NCBI RefSeq assembly: GCF_000969415.1
Contig: NZ_JZEX01000185.1
Coordinates: 1 to 64,000 of the forward strand
Source: Devosia geojensis
GTDB taxonomy: Bacteria > Pseudomonadota > Alphaproteobacteria > Rhizobiales > Devosiaceae
DNA length: 64,000 nt
Reading direction: 5' to 3'
Every line of letters begins with the position of its first letter. Within the stretch, counting starts at the first letter, position 1. Shown piece by piece: positions 52,094 through 61,062 of the stretch. Made by a program: the position numbers and the translations under genes. A model generated the notes under the pieces. It ran no database searches. It was not told the origin of the DNA and saw only the letters and a program-made list of their open reading frames with translations.

Positions 52094-52639
52094 GTGGAGA
52101 CGCCGAGCGGGGATATCGCCGATCTCATCGGGCGCATCGCGCTCGGCGAACGCGCGGCTTTCCGCGTGCTCTACGAGCGCACGAGCGCGAAACTCTTTGG
52201 CGTGACGCTGCGTATCCTCAAGAACCGGGCGGAAGCCGAAGAGGCGCTGCAGGAGATCTACGTCAAGGTGTGGCGCCGCGCCGACCGCTATGTGCCGGGC
52301 ACGACGAGCCCGATCAGCTGGCTGGTGGCCGTGGCGCGCAACCATTGTCTCGATATCCTGCGCGCCCGCCGGCCGGTCGCCGACGACATCGACGTCGCCC
52401 TCGAGATCCCCGACGCCGCGCCCGATCCGGAGGCCAGCGCGCTGGCCGGCGGTGAGCGCGCCCGGATCGAGGCGTGCCTTGCCGAGCTCGACGCCGCGCG
52501 GGCGGAAGCCGTGCGCGGCGCCTATCTCGACGGCTTCAGCTACGAAGAACTGGCCAACCGGCACGGCGTGCCGTTGAATACCATGCGCACCTGGCTGCGG
52601 CGCAGCCTTTTGAGACTGAGAGAGTGCCTGACGCGATGA
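52094..52639 (+). CDS. ECF-type RNA polymerase sigma factor
   Basis: This 181-aa sigma-70 family factor shows region 2 (FRVLYERTSAKLFGVTLRILKNRAEAEEALQEIYVKVWRRADRY) with the -10 contact helix, and region 4 (GFSYEELANRHGVPLNTMRTWLRRSLLRL) as helix-turn-helix. There is no region 1 or 3, as in ECF factors. The start is GTG 52094 with GGAGGA about five bases upstream. The ATGA overlap with the next gene (the anti-sigma) is the standard arrangement, so the sigma is probably kept inactive until a signal comes. Confidence 0.93.
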   Translation: METPSGDIADLIGRIALGERAAFRVLYERTSAKLFGVTLRILKNRAEAEEALQEIYVKVWRRADRYVPGTTSPISWLVAVARNHCLDILRARRPVADDIDVALEIPDAAPDPEASALAGGERARIEACLAELDAARAEAVRGAYLDGFSYEELANRHGVPLNTMRTWLRRSLLRLRECLTR

Positions 52640-53358
52640 CGAGCGACGAGGACATCGGCGAGGAACCGGGCGGCAGGACGCTGGTGGCCGAGTACGTGCT
52701 CGGCCTTCTCGACACGCCGACCAACGAGCGGGTGCGCCGTGCGATCGAGGACGATCCGCGCCTGCAGCGCGAGGAGGCGTTCTGGCGCGCCCGTTTTTCC
52801 GCCCTCGACAATGAGTTTGCCGAAGAGACGCCGCCCGCCCATGTCGGCTCGGGCGTCGAGGCACGCCTCTTCGGCGAGGATCGTCCGGCGGGCTTCTGGC
52901 CGACCCTGTGGAACAGCCTGCCGCTCTGGCGCGGGCTCGCCGCGGGGGCGCTGGCCGTCGCGGTCGTCGCGGCCGGCATCAGCCTCACCCGCATGACGCC
53001 AAGCACGCCCACCGAGCTCGCTGTCGCGCTCGTTGCCGCCCTCGAGGAGGAAGGCAGCGACGTGCGGTTCCTGGCGCTCTACGACCCGGAGGATGGCATG
53101 CTGCGCTTGACCGGCCTTTCCGGCACGCCGGGGACCGACGAGGATTTCGAGCTCTGGGCGATCGAGGAGGACGGCCAGCCCGTCTCGCTCGGCATCGTCG
53201 AGGCGGGCAGCCACAACATGGTCCGCATGCCCCCCGCCGCGAGCGCCGAGTGGGGCGAGGGCTCGGTGCTCGCCATCACGCTCGAGCCCGAGGGCGGTTC
53301 GCCGACCGGCCAGCCGACGGGGCCGCTTATGGCGCGCGGCGTCGCAACCCCCATCTGA
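52636..53358 (+). CDS. membrane anti-sigma factor, RskA-like
   Basis: This 240-aa protein has a cytoplasmic N-terminal sigma-binding region (VAEYVLGLLDTPTNERVRRAIEDDPRLQREEAFW...), one membrane helix at about residues 99-117 (LAAGALAVAVVAAGISL) and a periplasmic C-terminal domain (DEDFELWAIEEDGQPVSLGIVEAG). This is the RskA layout: regulated proteolysis of the outer domain releases the sigma. It begins inside the sigma stop codon. Its targets may be the fasciclin and MsrB genes downstream. Confidence 0.85.
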   Translation: MTSDEDIGEEPGGRTLVAEYVLGLLDTPTNERVRRAIEDDPRLQREEAFWRARFSALDNEFAEETPPAHVGSGVEARLFGEDRPAGFWPTLWNSLPLWRGLAAGALAVAVVAAGISLTRMTPSTPTELAVALVAALEEEGSDVRFLALYDPEDGMLRLTGLSGTPGTDEDFELWAIEEDGQPVSLGIVEAGSHNMVRMPPAASAEWGEGSVLAITLEPEGGSPTGQPTGPLMARGVATPI

Positions 53359-53455
53359 CGTGAATTCTGAAAGCTGAAACTTTCTGCGCGAGGTTCCGTA
53401 GCTAGGCGCGTCCCCCGATTGCGGGCGGCACGACACCAAGGAAGGAACCAGTCTC

Positions 53456-54019
53456 ATGAAAGCCATGCTCCACGCGCTCGCCCTCTCGACCGTCCTCGTC
53501 CTCGCGGGCGCAGCCTTCGCCCAGGATAATCCCATGGTCGGCGGCGCGGCGATGTTCGCCGACAAGACCATCGTCGAGAACGCCGTCAACTCGGCCGACC
53601 ACACGACCCTCGTTGCCGCCGTCCAGGCCGCCGACCTCGTCGACACGCTCTCGGGCGAGGGCCCGTTCACCGTGCTCGCTCCGGTCAACGCCGCGTTCGA
53701 GGCGCTTCCCGCCGGCACGGTCGAAACGCTCCTCAAGCCCGAGAACAAGGCGATGCTGCAGACGGTTCTCGGCTGCCACGTCATCCCGACGCTCGCCCTG
53801 TCCACCGACATCGCATCCATGGTCGAGGACGACGGGGGCGAGCACGTGGTCGAAACGGTCGGCGGCTGCATGCTCACCCTCAAGGCCGCTGACGGCATGG
53901 TGACGGTGACCGACGAGAACGGCGCGACCGCCAACGTCACCATCGCGGACGTGCGCCAGTCGAACGGTGTCATCCACGTCATCGACGCGGTGCTGACCCC
54001 CAGGGCCACCGCCATGTGA
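53456..54019 (+). CDS. secreted fasciclin-domain protein
   Basis: This 187-aa protein has a signal peptide ([23 protein letters not shown]) and one fasciclin domain, with the conserved [17 protein letters not shown] and [11 protein letters not shown] segments. Fasciclin proteins act at the cell surface in adhesion. The 97-base gap after the anti-sigma gene carries a GAAAC...CGTA pair spaced 16 bases apart (near 53379-53403), a weak candidate for an ECF-type promoter. The sigma-RskA-fasciclin order recalls the SigK-RskA-Mpt70/83 system of mycobacteria. Confidence 0.88.
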   Translation: MKAMLHALALSTVLVLAGAAFAQDNPMVGGAAMFADKTIVENAVNSADHTTLVAAVQAADLVDTLSGEGPFTVLAPVNAAFEALPAGTVETLLKPENKAMLQTVLGCHVIPTLALSTDIASMVEDDGGEHVVETVGGCMLTLKAADGMVTVTDENGATANVTIADVRQSNGVIHVIDAVLTPRATAM

Positions 54020-54149
54020 TGAGCCGATTGACCGGCATTGGGGGCGGGGTGCCATGCGCTCCGTCCCCCCTTTTCACCCAGGATTGAGATGCCGCCCCGT
54101 CGCCTGCGCGCTAGAGTCGGCGCGTGGGCGCAAAGCCCGGGAGGACACC

Positions 54150-54659
54150 ATGACCATTTCGCGAAGGTTCCTGCTTTTGGGCGGCAGCGCCGCTGCCGGC
54201 CTTGCCGCGATTGCCGCCGCCATGCGCCCGATGTCGCCACCCGCCGCGGCCGCCGAAGGCAGCTTCGAGTTCACTCTGACCGATGCCGAGTGGCAGGCGC
54301 GGCTATCGCCCGAGGCCTATGATGTGCTGCGCCACGAAGGAACGGAGCGCCCCTTCACCTCGCCGCTCAACGACGAGAAGCGCGCCGGCACGTTCGCCTG
54401 CGCCGGGTGCGACCTGCCGCTCTTTGCCTCGCAGACGAAGTACGACAGCGGCACCGGCTGGCCGAGCTTCTATGACCACCTGCCCGGCGCTATCGGCACC
54501 TCCGAGGATACTTCGCTCTTCATGGTGCGTACCGAAGTGCATTGCGCCCGCTGCGGCGGGCACCAGGGACACGTCTTCGAAGACGGCCCCGCGCCCACGG
54601 GCCTGCGCTACTGCATCAACGGCGTCTCGTTGAAGTTCGTGCCGGAGCCGGCGGCGTAA
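54150..54659 (+). CDS. msrB: Tat-exported peptide-methionine (R)-S-oxide reductase
   Basis: This 169-aa protein has a twin-arginine signal, [25 protein letters not shown], then a full MsrB domain. It has zinc-binding CAGC and CARC pairs, [16 protein letters not shown], and the catalytic cysteine in [11 protein letters not shown]. The Tat signal places it in the periplasm, where it would repair oxidised methionines of exported proteins. GGGAGGA stands upstream of the ATG. It follows the fasciclin gene by 130 bases and may be part of the same regulon. Cytoplasmic msrA lies at 61725. Confidence 0.93.
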   Translation: MTISRRFLLLGGSAAAGLAAIAAAMRPMSPPAAAAEGSFEFTLTDAEWQARLSPEAYDVLRHEGTERPFTSPLNDEKRAGTFACAGCDLPLFASQTKYDSGTGWPSFYDHLPGAIGTSEDTSLFMVRTEVHCARCGGHQGHVFEDGPAPTGLRYCINGVSLKFVPEPAA

Positions 54660-54733
54660 GCGGCGCGCCGGACGCGCATGGCGGCCCTTCCAAGGTTTGC
54701 CGTTGAAAGGCGAGGCCGAATACCGATATGCGA

Positions 54734-54759
54734 GGGGACAGGTTTTTTCTGCAGTCCCC
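54734..54759 (+). promoter_or_regulatory. hairpin just before the GATase start
   Basis: GGGGAC (54734-54739) and GTCCCC (54754-54759) flank a T-rich loop directly before the chosen ATG. It may affect translation initiation of the GATase gene, or be chance. Confidence 0.4.
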
Positions 54760-54760
54760 C

Positions 54761-55465
54761 ATGAAACTGACAATCATCCAGACCGGCGACGTGCCCGAAC
54801 CGCTGCGCGGCAAGTACGGCCCCTACGCAACGATGTTCGAGCGCATGTTCGATGCGACCGGCAACGGCTTTTCCTACCGGACGGTGAAGATCGCCGAGGG
54901 CGAGCCGTTCCCGCAGGCCGAGACGCTCGAGGGCATCGTCATCACCGGCTCGGCGGCGGGTGTCTATGAGGACCATGCGTGGCTGAAGCCGCTGCGCGCC
55001 TTCATCCGCTCGGCTTACGGGGCGAGGACCCCAATGCTGGGCGTCTGCTTCGGCCACCAGATCATGGCCGATGCGCTGGGCGGGGACGTGCGGAAATCCG
55101 AGAAGGGCTGGGGGCTCGGGCGCCACACCTATTCCGTCAAGGACCGCCCGGCCTTCATGCGGGCCGCTCCCGCAGCGCTCGCCGTCGCCTGCTCGCACCA
55201 GGACCAGGTGATCGTGCCGCCCGGCGAGGCCGAGGTGATCCTTTCCTCCGACTTCACCCCCAATGCCGGGCTCGCCTACAAGAACGGCGCGGCGCTGAGC
55301 TTCCAGCCGCATCCCGAGTTCCTTGACGACTACACCGTCGCCCTTGCCGAACTGCGCCGCGGCAAGGCGCCTGACGACGTCGTCGACGCGGCCGTCGCCT
55401 CGGTCGCGACGCCCTCCGACAGCCAGGCTGTCGCCGGCTATATCGGGCGGTTCTTCAGAGGTTAG
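54761..55465 (+). CDS. class I glutamine amidotransferase-like protein
   Basis: This 234-aa protein has the GATase1 fold with nucleophile Cys in MLGVCFGHQIMADALGG and His in SFQPHPEF. It begins MKLTIIQTGDVPEPLRGKYGPY, as in the stand-alone GATase group related to GuaA's amidotransferase domain. It hydrolyses glutamine to supply ammonia, or degrades a related amide. I start it at ATG 54761; an ATG at 54728 would add 11 residues. Its TAG stop is in palindromic element A. Confidence 0.87.
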   Translation: MKLTIIQTGDVPEPLRGKYGPYATMFERMFDATGNGFSYRTVKIAEGEPFPQAETLEGIVITGSAAGVYEDHAWLKPLRAFIRSAYGARTPMLGVCFGHQIMADALGGDVRKSEKGWGLGRHTYSVKDRPAFMRAAPAALAVACSHQDQVIVPPGEAEVILSSDFTPNAGLAYKNGAALSFQPHPEFLDDYTVALAELRRGKAPDDVVDAAVASVATPSDSQAVAGYIGRFFRG

Positions 55466-55633
55466 ACGTTTCAGGCGTGATTGGAATCGGCGGTTCCTGC
55501 GCCTCCCTCCCACTTGAGGGGAGGGAATGAGGGTGGGGGTGGTTCAGTGATCCGCCGATGGACCCCCGACCCCTCCCTCAAGGGGGAGGGGAGCCTTGGG
55601 CTCGTGCTTCTGCTGGAATCAACAGCTTCCTAG
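55462..55633. repeat. palindromic element A, copy 2
   Basis: About 172 bp. TTAGACGTTTC at the left and CTAG near 55630 at the right correspond to the ends of the copy at 35055. The GC-rich centre has the same order of C-rich, G-rich and GATCCGCCGATG-like parts. It lies between two convergent genes and supplies the TAG stop of the GATase (55463-55465) and the TAG stop of engB (55630-55632). Confidence 0.78.
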
Positions 55634-56274
55634 CCCTCGAGCAGCATTGCGATCTCGGCGCGCAGCTCCGCGATCCCCGAGCCCTTTTCGCTCGAGGTCA
55701 GCATTGCGGTCGGGTGCGCGGCCGGGCGCTTGGCGATGCCGGCCTGTGTCGCCGCCACGACCTTCTGCAGCTCTCCGGCCGAAGGCTTGTCGGCCTTGGT
55801 CAACACCACCTGGTAGCTGACGGCCGCCCGGTCGAGCTCGTTCATCACCGACTGGTCGTTGGCCTTGATGCCGTGGCGCGCATCGACGAGCACGTAGACG
55901 CGCCGCAGGGTCGGGCGGCCGGTCAGGTATTTGTGGATCAGCCGCGTCCATGCCTTCACCTTGTCCTCGGGGGCCTGGGCGAAGCCGTAGCCGGGCATAT
56001 CAACGATGCGGAGCGGCGCCGACTGGCTCTCGAAGATGTTGAGTTCCTGCGTGCGCCCCGGCGTGTTGGAGGTGCGCGCCAGCCCGGATGTGCCGCAGAG
56101 TGCGTTGATCAGCGACGATTTGCCGACGTTGGAGCGCCCGGCAAAGGCGATCTCCACCCGGTCGGCCGGCGGCAGGTCGGATATCGCGACGCACCCTTTG
56201 ACGAAGACGAACGGGCGCGCAAACAGCAGCCGGCCGGCTTCCAGGGTCTCGGGGCTGTAGGTCGGCTCACTCAT
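55630..56274 (-). CDS. engB: ribosome biogenesis GTPase EngB (YsxC/YihA)
   Basis: This 214-aa GTPase helps assemble the large ribosomal subunit. It has G1 [15 protein letters not shown]3 DMPGYG, G4 TKAD and the G5-like TSSEKGSGI. The start is ATG 56274. It lies downstream of yidC on the same strand, as in most alphaproteobacteria, with a repeat element between the two. Confidence 0.95.
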   Translation of the reverse strand: MSEPTYSPETLEAGRLLFARPFVFVKGCVAISDLPPADRVEIAFAGRSNVGKSSLINALCGTSGLARTSNTPGRTQELNIFESQSAPLRIVDMPGYGFAQAPEDKVKAWTRLIHKYLTGRPTLRRVYVLVDARHGIKANDQSVMNELDRAAVSYQVVLTKADKPSAGELQKVVAATQAGIAKRPAAHPTAMLTSSEKGSGIAELRAEIAMLLEG

Positions 56275-56292
56275 GGCTCGATTTCCCAGTAG

Positions 56293-56404
56293 GCCTCATC
56301 CTGAGGTGCGGGCGAAGCGAGCCTCGACGGACGAGGCCGTGGCACCGGCGGCACGGCCCTCGCGGTTCGAGGCTCGGCTGCGCCGAGCGCGTCACCCATG
56401 AGGG
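56293..56404. repeat. palindromic element between engB and yidC
   Basis: GGCCTCATCCTGAGGTGCG (56292-56310) and an inverted counterpart at about 56360-56404 form a loose palindrome with inner stems such as GCTCGG-CTGCG-CCGAGC. The CCTCATCCTGAGG motif is a common intergenic repeat in alphaproteobacteria. It may weaken transcription into engB. Confidence 0.6.
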
Positions 56405-56422
56405 CTACCGACACACCCTTCC

Positions 56423-58255
56423 TCAAGCCTTTGGCGGCTCGACTTCCTTGGGCTTGCGGCGGAAGCTGGCCAGGATGTTGCCGAAAAGGTCGACCTCCAC
56501 CCCGTGCCGCTTCATGATGTACCATTGCTGGACGATCGACAGGAAGTTGTTCCAGGCCCAGTAGATGACGAGGCCGGCCGGGAACGTGCCGAGCATGAAG
56601 GTGAAGATGATCGGCATCAGCCCGAAGATCATCGCCTGCGTCGGGTCGGTCGGCGGCGGGTTGAGCTTCATCTGCACCCACATGGTGATGCCCATGATGA
56701 TCGGCCACACGCCCAGGTGCAGGAATGCCCCGAAGATGGGAACGAGCGTCGGATCCCAGGGAATCAGTCCGAAGAGGGTGAAGATGTTGGTCGGATCGGG
56801 CGCGGCGAGGTCGCGGATCCAGCCGAAGAACGGCGCGTGCCGCATCTCGAGGCTGATGAAGATGACGGTGTAGAGCGCAAAGAACACCGGAATCTGGATG
56901 AGGATCGGCCAGCAGCCCGAGAGCGGATTGATCTTCTCTTTCTTATAGAGCTCCATCATCGCCTGCTGCTGGGCGGCCCGGTCGTCCTTGAACCGCTCCT
57001 GGATGGATTTCATCTCCGGGGCGACACGCCGCATGGCGGCCATGGAGGCATAGGAGCGGTTGGCGAGCGGAAAGAAGATCGCCTTGATGAGGACCGTCAC
57101 CGCCAGGATAGCGAGGCCGAAATTGCCAAGCACCCCGTGGAGCGCGGTCAGCAGCCAGTGCAGCGGGCGGGTGATGAAGAAGAACCAGCCCCAGTCGATG
57201 AGAAGCTCGAGCCGGTCGAAGCCGTATTGCTGCTCGTAGGAGGCGATGACCGCCTCCTCCTTGGCGCCGGCGAAGACATAGCTCTCGCTGGTGGCGGTGC
57301 CGCCGGCCGGAACCATGAGCGGCTGCGTCTCGACGAAGCTCGTCTGGTAGACGTCGACGCCCTGCGCGTTGGCGTAGGAGAAGCGGGCGTTGATGGCGGC
57401 CGCGGGCGTCGGCAGCACGGCGGTCGCCCAGTACTTGTCGGTGATGCCGAGCCACCCGGAGGTGTTGGAGAAATCGACCTGCCGGTCGTTGCGGATGTCC
57501 TGGTACTTGCGCGCGACCCAGTTGTTCGAGCCGAGGACGCCGAGCAGGCCTTCATGCTGGATGAAGAAGTTCTGCACGTGCGGCGTGCCCTGGCGCACCA
57601 CGCGCGCGTAGGGGAAGAGCGCGACGTCCCCGCCGGTCTGGTTCTCGACGGTCTGGGTGACGGTGAAGAGATAATGCTCATCGAGCGCGAAGGTGCGGCG
57701 GAAGACGAGCCCCTGCCCGTTGTCCCAGACGAGGGTGACGGGCGCCCCCGCCGTCAGGTTGGTCGCCTCGCCCTCGAGCGTCCAGACCGTGTCGCCATTG
57801 GGCACAGCGATGTTGGCGCCGCTCGCCGGAACGAAGCCCTGCTCGACATAGTAGCCGCCGGGCGCGCCCGAGGGCGAGAGCAGGGTGATGATCGGAGAAT
57901 CGGGTTCGACCGTCTCGCGGTAGGACTTCAGTTCCAGGTCGTCGAGCCGCGCACCGGTCAGGTTGATCGAGCCGGCAAGATCGCCGGTATCGATGGTGAG
58001 GCGCTGCGTTGCGGCAATCGCGCTCGCCCGGTCGGCGAAGGTCTGGGTGCCGGTCGCCGGCGCCGTCGCGGGCTGCCCCTCGGCCGTCTGCGAGGGCGTA
58101 GCGAGCCCCGCGTCGAGCTCGCTCTGCTGCTGCTGGGCGAGCTCGGCTTCCTGCATCGAGCGCTCGAGCTGCGGGCCGGCGATGAAGAACTGCCAGCCGA
58201 ACAGCACGATCATGCTGAGCACAATGGCGAGGATGACGTTGCGATTGTCGTTCAT
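56423..58255 (-). CDS. yidC: membrane protein insertase YidC
   Basis: This 610-aa inner-membrane insertase has an N-terminal helix (NVILAIVLSMIVLFGWQFF), a large periplasmic domain (residues about 60-330) and a C-terminal core of five helices. The core includes NFGLAILAVTVLIKAIFFPLANRSYASMAAMRRVAPEMKSIQERFKDD and FFALYTVIFISLEMRHAPFFGWIRDLAAPDP, in the 60 kDa YidC/Oxa1 pattern. I start at the ATG at 58255 (MNDNRN). The gene lies six bases after rnpA. Confidence 0.95.
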   Translation of the reverse strand: MNDNRNVILAIVLSMIVLFGWQFFIAGPQLERSMQEAELAQQQQSELDAGLATPSQTAEGQPATAPATGTQTFADRASAIAATQRLTIDTGDLAGSINLTGARLDDLELKSYRETVEPDSPIITLLSPSGAPGGYYVEQGFVPASGANIAVPNGDTVWTLEGEATNLTAGAPVTLVWDNGQGLVFRRTFALDEHYLFTVTQTVENQTGGDVALFPYARVVRQGTPHVQNFFIQHEGLLGVLGSNNWVARKYQDIRNDRQVDFSNTSGWLGITDKYWATAVLPTPAAAINARFSYANAQGVDVYQTSFVETQPLMVPAGGTATSESYVFAGAKEEAVIASYEQQYGFDRLELLIDWGWFFFITRPLHWLLTALHGVLGNFGLAILAVTVLIKAIFFPLANRSYASMAAMRRVAPEMKSIQERFKDDRAAQQQAMMELYKKEKINPLSGCWPILIQIPVFFALYTVIFISLEMRHAPFFGWIRDLAAPDPTNIFTLFGLIPWDPTLVPIFGAFLHLGVWPIIMGITMWVQMKLNPPPTDPTQAMIFGLMPIIFTFMLGTFPAGLVIYWAWNNFLSIVQQWYIMKRHGVEVDLFGNILASFRRKPKEVEPPKA

Positions 58256-58260
58256 GCTTT

Positions 58261-58662
58261 TCAAGGATTCCGGTCATCGCCCGCTTCTGCGGGGGACGGT
58301 TGGGGTTTATGCCGGGGCTCCTCCACGCGCCTCAGGGCGCGACGCAGGTTTCCGACCAGTTCCGCAAACGGCTCGGCCAGCGCCTCGCGCCGGCCAATGA
58401 GCACATAATCATGCCCGCGGGTAAAGTCACGCGCGCAAGCTGTCACAGCCGCGCGAAGCCGGCGCTTGATGCGGTTGCGCTCGGTGGCGGTGCCGACCTT
58501 CTTGGTGACGGTGAAGCCGACGCCGGCATCGCCCGTGGCGTTGGGCACGGCCTGCAACGCAAACGAAGGCCGCCCGACGCGCTTGCCCCGGGCAGCCCTC
58601 AAGAATTCCGATCGTGCCTTGAGACGGCGCAAGGCACTCGCTCCTGGCTCGGCGGCCGTCAT
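58261..58662 (-). CDS. rnpA: ribonuclease P protein component
   Basis: This 133-aa basic protein is the RNase P subunit that helps the catalytic RNA trim tRNA 5' ends. The RNR motif is seen in ATERNRIKRRLRAAV, after GVGFTVTKKVGTA. It extends beyond the usual length with a Pro-rich C-terminal tail. It lies between rpmH and yidC, the standard order. Confidence 0.94.
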   Translation of the reverse strand: MTAAEPGASALRRLKARSEFLRAARGKRVGRPSFALQAVPNATGDAGVGFTVTKKVGTATERNRIKRRLRAAVTACARDFTRGHDYVLIGRREALAEPFAELVGNLRRALRRVEEPRHKPQPSPAEAGDDRNP

Positions 58663-58676
58663 GCGGCCCGCGATGC

Positions 58677-58811
58677 TCAGGCGGTGAGCTTCTTGCGCCC
58701 GACCCGCCGGCGACGGTTGATCACGGCGCGGCCATCCTTGGTGGCCATGCGGGCGCGGAAACCATGGCGGCGAGCACGCACGAGCTTGCTTGGCTGGTAT
58801 GTACGCTTCAT
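58677..58811 (-). CDS. rpmH: 50S ribosomal protein L34
   Basis: This 44-aa protein is basic and begins [42 protein letters not shown], the standard L34 sequence. It is the first gene of the rpmH-rnpA-yidC-engB run on the minus strand. The start is ATG 58811. The upstream 260 bases to the kinase gene have no other gene; the promoter of the run should be there. Confidence 0.96.
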   Translation of the reverse strand: MKRTYQPSKLVRARRHGFRARMATKDGRAVINRRRRVGRKKLTA

Positions 58812-59072
58812 AACATCAGACCGCGCCGGGCACGGTTCCTCTCGTTCGTCTGCTTTCGCATGAAAAAGTCTCTGGCCGGCGGGCACGCCCGACAGCCTTG
58901 GGATTGGGGCGCTCTATAGGCAATAGAGGGGGTGAAGTCAACGCCGCCCGGCCGGATTCGCGCCAAGCGGCGATCGGGCGCGCTCGGACGGGCAGGCCAA
59001 CGCGGCCCGCCCGAAAACATCGCGAGGCGAGGGGGTTAGCCAAGGCTCGGCCGAGCCCTTATACTGGGGCGG

Positions 59073-60512
59073 ATGCGTGCACGTCCCCAAGTCCTGACCA
59101 ATGTGCTGCCCGGGCGCTTTCGTGGGCTCTCGGTCAAGCTCATCGCCATGATCGTGGTGGTGATCCTGGGCGCCGGCATCGCCATCTACGTGCCCTCTAT
59201 CGCCAATTTCCGCCTCAACTGGCTGGACGACAGGCTGCGGGTGGGGGTGGTGGCCGCGCGCGTGCTCGATGCGGTGCCCGACGTCATGTCCCTGCCGAGA
59301 AGCCTCACCGACCGCCTGCTGACGGCGGCCGGGGCCGACGCCATCGTCTACCGGCGCGAGGGCCAGAGCCAGCTCATCGAGCTGGCCGACGCGCCGACCC
59401 CGCGCGAGGCGGTGACCGCCGACATGCGCCAGCGCGATCCGCTGACGGTCATCGTCGGCGCCTTCGACACCATGCTTTCGGGCGGCGGGCGCACGCTGCG
59501 CATCGTCGGCTCGGGCGACGCCGACGAGAGCCTCGTCGAGCTCCTGATGCTGGAGCGCCCGCTCTATGTCGAGATGCTCGCCTATTCGCGCAACATCCTC
59601 ATCCTTTCCTTCGTCATCGCCGGCATCACCGCCTTCGTCCTCTACGTCTTCGTTTCCCAGCTCTTCATCCGCCCGGTCGAGCGGCTGACGCAGAACATCC
59701 TCGCCTTCCGGCAGGCGCCCGAGGACGGCACCCTCATCATCACCCCGACGAGCCGGCGCGACGAGATCGGCATCCTCGAGCGCGAGCTCGCCGCCATGGA
59801 GGCCGAGATCTATTCCATGCTCCGCCAGCGCCGGCACCTGGCCGATCTCGGCCTCGCCGTCGCTAAGATCAACCACGACCTGCGCAACACCCTGACCTCG
59901 GCGCAGCTGCTCTCCGACCAGGTGGTGGCGCTCGACGATCCCAAGATCCAGCGACTGGCTCCGCGCCTCGTCAACACGCTCGACAAGGCCATCGGCTTTG
60001 CCCAGTCGGTGCTCGACTACGGGCGCGAGAGCGCGACCCCGCCGCAGCCCCGCCCCGTCGACCTGCACGCCCTCGTCGAGGACGCCGCGTTCGACGCGGG
60101 GCTCGCCGGCCATCCGAGCGTCGTCTTTGCCAACGAGGTTCCGGCGGACCTCCACGTCAATGTCGATGCCGGGCAGATGACGCGGGTGCTGGTCAACCTC
60201 GTCAAGAACGCCCGCGAGGCGCTGGAGGCGGCCGGCAGCCGCGTCCCCGCGCCCGCCATCGCCGTCACGGCCGGCGAGACCGGCGAGGGCGTGACCATCT
60301 CGGTTTCCGACAACGGCCCGGGGCTGCCGCCACGGGCGCGCGCCAACCTCTTCGTCGCCTTCGAGGGTTCGGCCCGCGCCGGCGGCACCGGGCTCGGCCT
60401 CGCCATCGCGCGCGAGCTGACCGAAGGCCATGGCGGCCGTCTCATCCTCGCCGACGTGCCCACCGGCACCCGTTTCGACATCCTGCTGCCGGCAAGCGCA
60501 TTGGTGCGCTGA
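59073..60512 (+). CDS. orphan sensor histidine kinase
   Basis: This 479-aa membrane sensor begins MRARPQVLTNVLPGRFRG and has two membrane helices (about residues 23-42 and 174-194). Between them is a sensor region of about 130 residues; a HAMP domain (QLFIRPVERLTQNILAFRQ) follows, then a HisKA-like helix LADLGLAVAKINHDLRNTLTSAQL and an HATPase domain (NLVKNAREAL, DNGPGL, GTGLGLAIARELTEGHGG). No response regulator is adjacent, so the partner is elsewhere. The phospho-acceptor motif NHDLRN deviates from HE(I/L)RNP. It is monocistronic. Confidence 0.88.
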   Translation: MRARPQVLTNVLPGRFRGLSVKLIAMIVVVILGAGIAIYVPSIANFRLNWLDDRLRVGVVAARVLDAVPDVMSLPRSLTDRLLTAAGADAIVYRREGQSQLIELADAPTPREAVTADMRQRDPLTVIVGAFDTMLSGGGRTLRIVGSGDADESLVELLMLERPLYVEMLAYSRNILILSFVIAGITAFVLYVFVSQLFIRPVERLTQNILAFRQAPEDGTLIITPTSRRDEIGILERELAAMEAEIYSMLRQRRHLADLGLAVAKINHDLRNTLTSAQLLSDQVVALDDPKIQRLAPRLVNTLDKAIGFAQSVLDYGRESATPPQPRPVDLHALVEDAAFDAGLAGHPSVVFANEVPADLHVNVDAGQMTRVLVNLVKNAREALEAAGSRVPAPAIAVTAGETGEGVTISVSDNGPGLPPRARANLFVAFEGSARAGGTGLGLAIARELTEGHGGRLILADVPTGTRFDILLPASALVR

Positions 60513-60795
60513 GGCGTTCGCCGGCTCATCGAAACGCAGAACGATCTTTTGTCGTATCGTCACGTTCCTGCACCGAAAGACCTGGCGTTCCCTTTTTGCC
60601 GAAACGCTTCGAAGGTCATTCGCCGAGCCGGATTCGGGCACCGCCCGCCCGTCGGCCGGGGCGCGGAACCGATGCACATTTCTTGGGTCGAACCGCTTGC
60701 ATATCGCCAAGCGCCCATGTATGGGTTTGCCCGCTTCGCAAAGAGCGGCCCACAGCCGCCCTGCGAACGCTTCAGCCGGGTCCATCCCGGCCCGC

Positions 60796-60872
60796 GCGCC
60801 CGTAGCTCAGCTGGATAGAGCACCAGACTACGAATCTGGGGGTCAGGAGTTCGAATCTCTTCGGGCGCGCCA
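60796..60872 (+). tRNA. tRNA-Arg (anticodon ACG)
   Basis: This 77-nt cloverleaf has acceptor GCGCCCG/CGGGCGC, D-loop AGCTCAGCTGGATAGAGC, anticodon stem-loop CCAGA-CTACGAA-TCTGG with ACG at 60830-60832, T-loop GTTCGAAT, and an encoded CCA end. It reads CGN arginine codons after inosine modification of A34. Confidence 0.97.
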
Positions 60873-61062
60873 TTTTGCTTCCAGCCAGCTGCCCGACATC
60901 TCGTTTGCCACGCTATCCCGTTCGCACCGCAAGGTCCGCGTGTGAATGAGAATGGCAACCGGCCGCGCCGGTGTCCTGCATCAGGGATGGAAACCGAGCT
61001 TTAGAAACGTCCCGGCCAGCTTTTGGGCGCACGATGAGTGTCAACCCGAGGAGGAAGACGAA

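Noticed and set aside
56504-58408. 634-codon plus-strand frame opposite yidC and rnpA
   Set aside because: Shadow of yidC; it also crosses into rnpA, which is clearly real on the minus strand.
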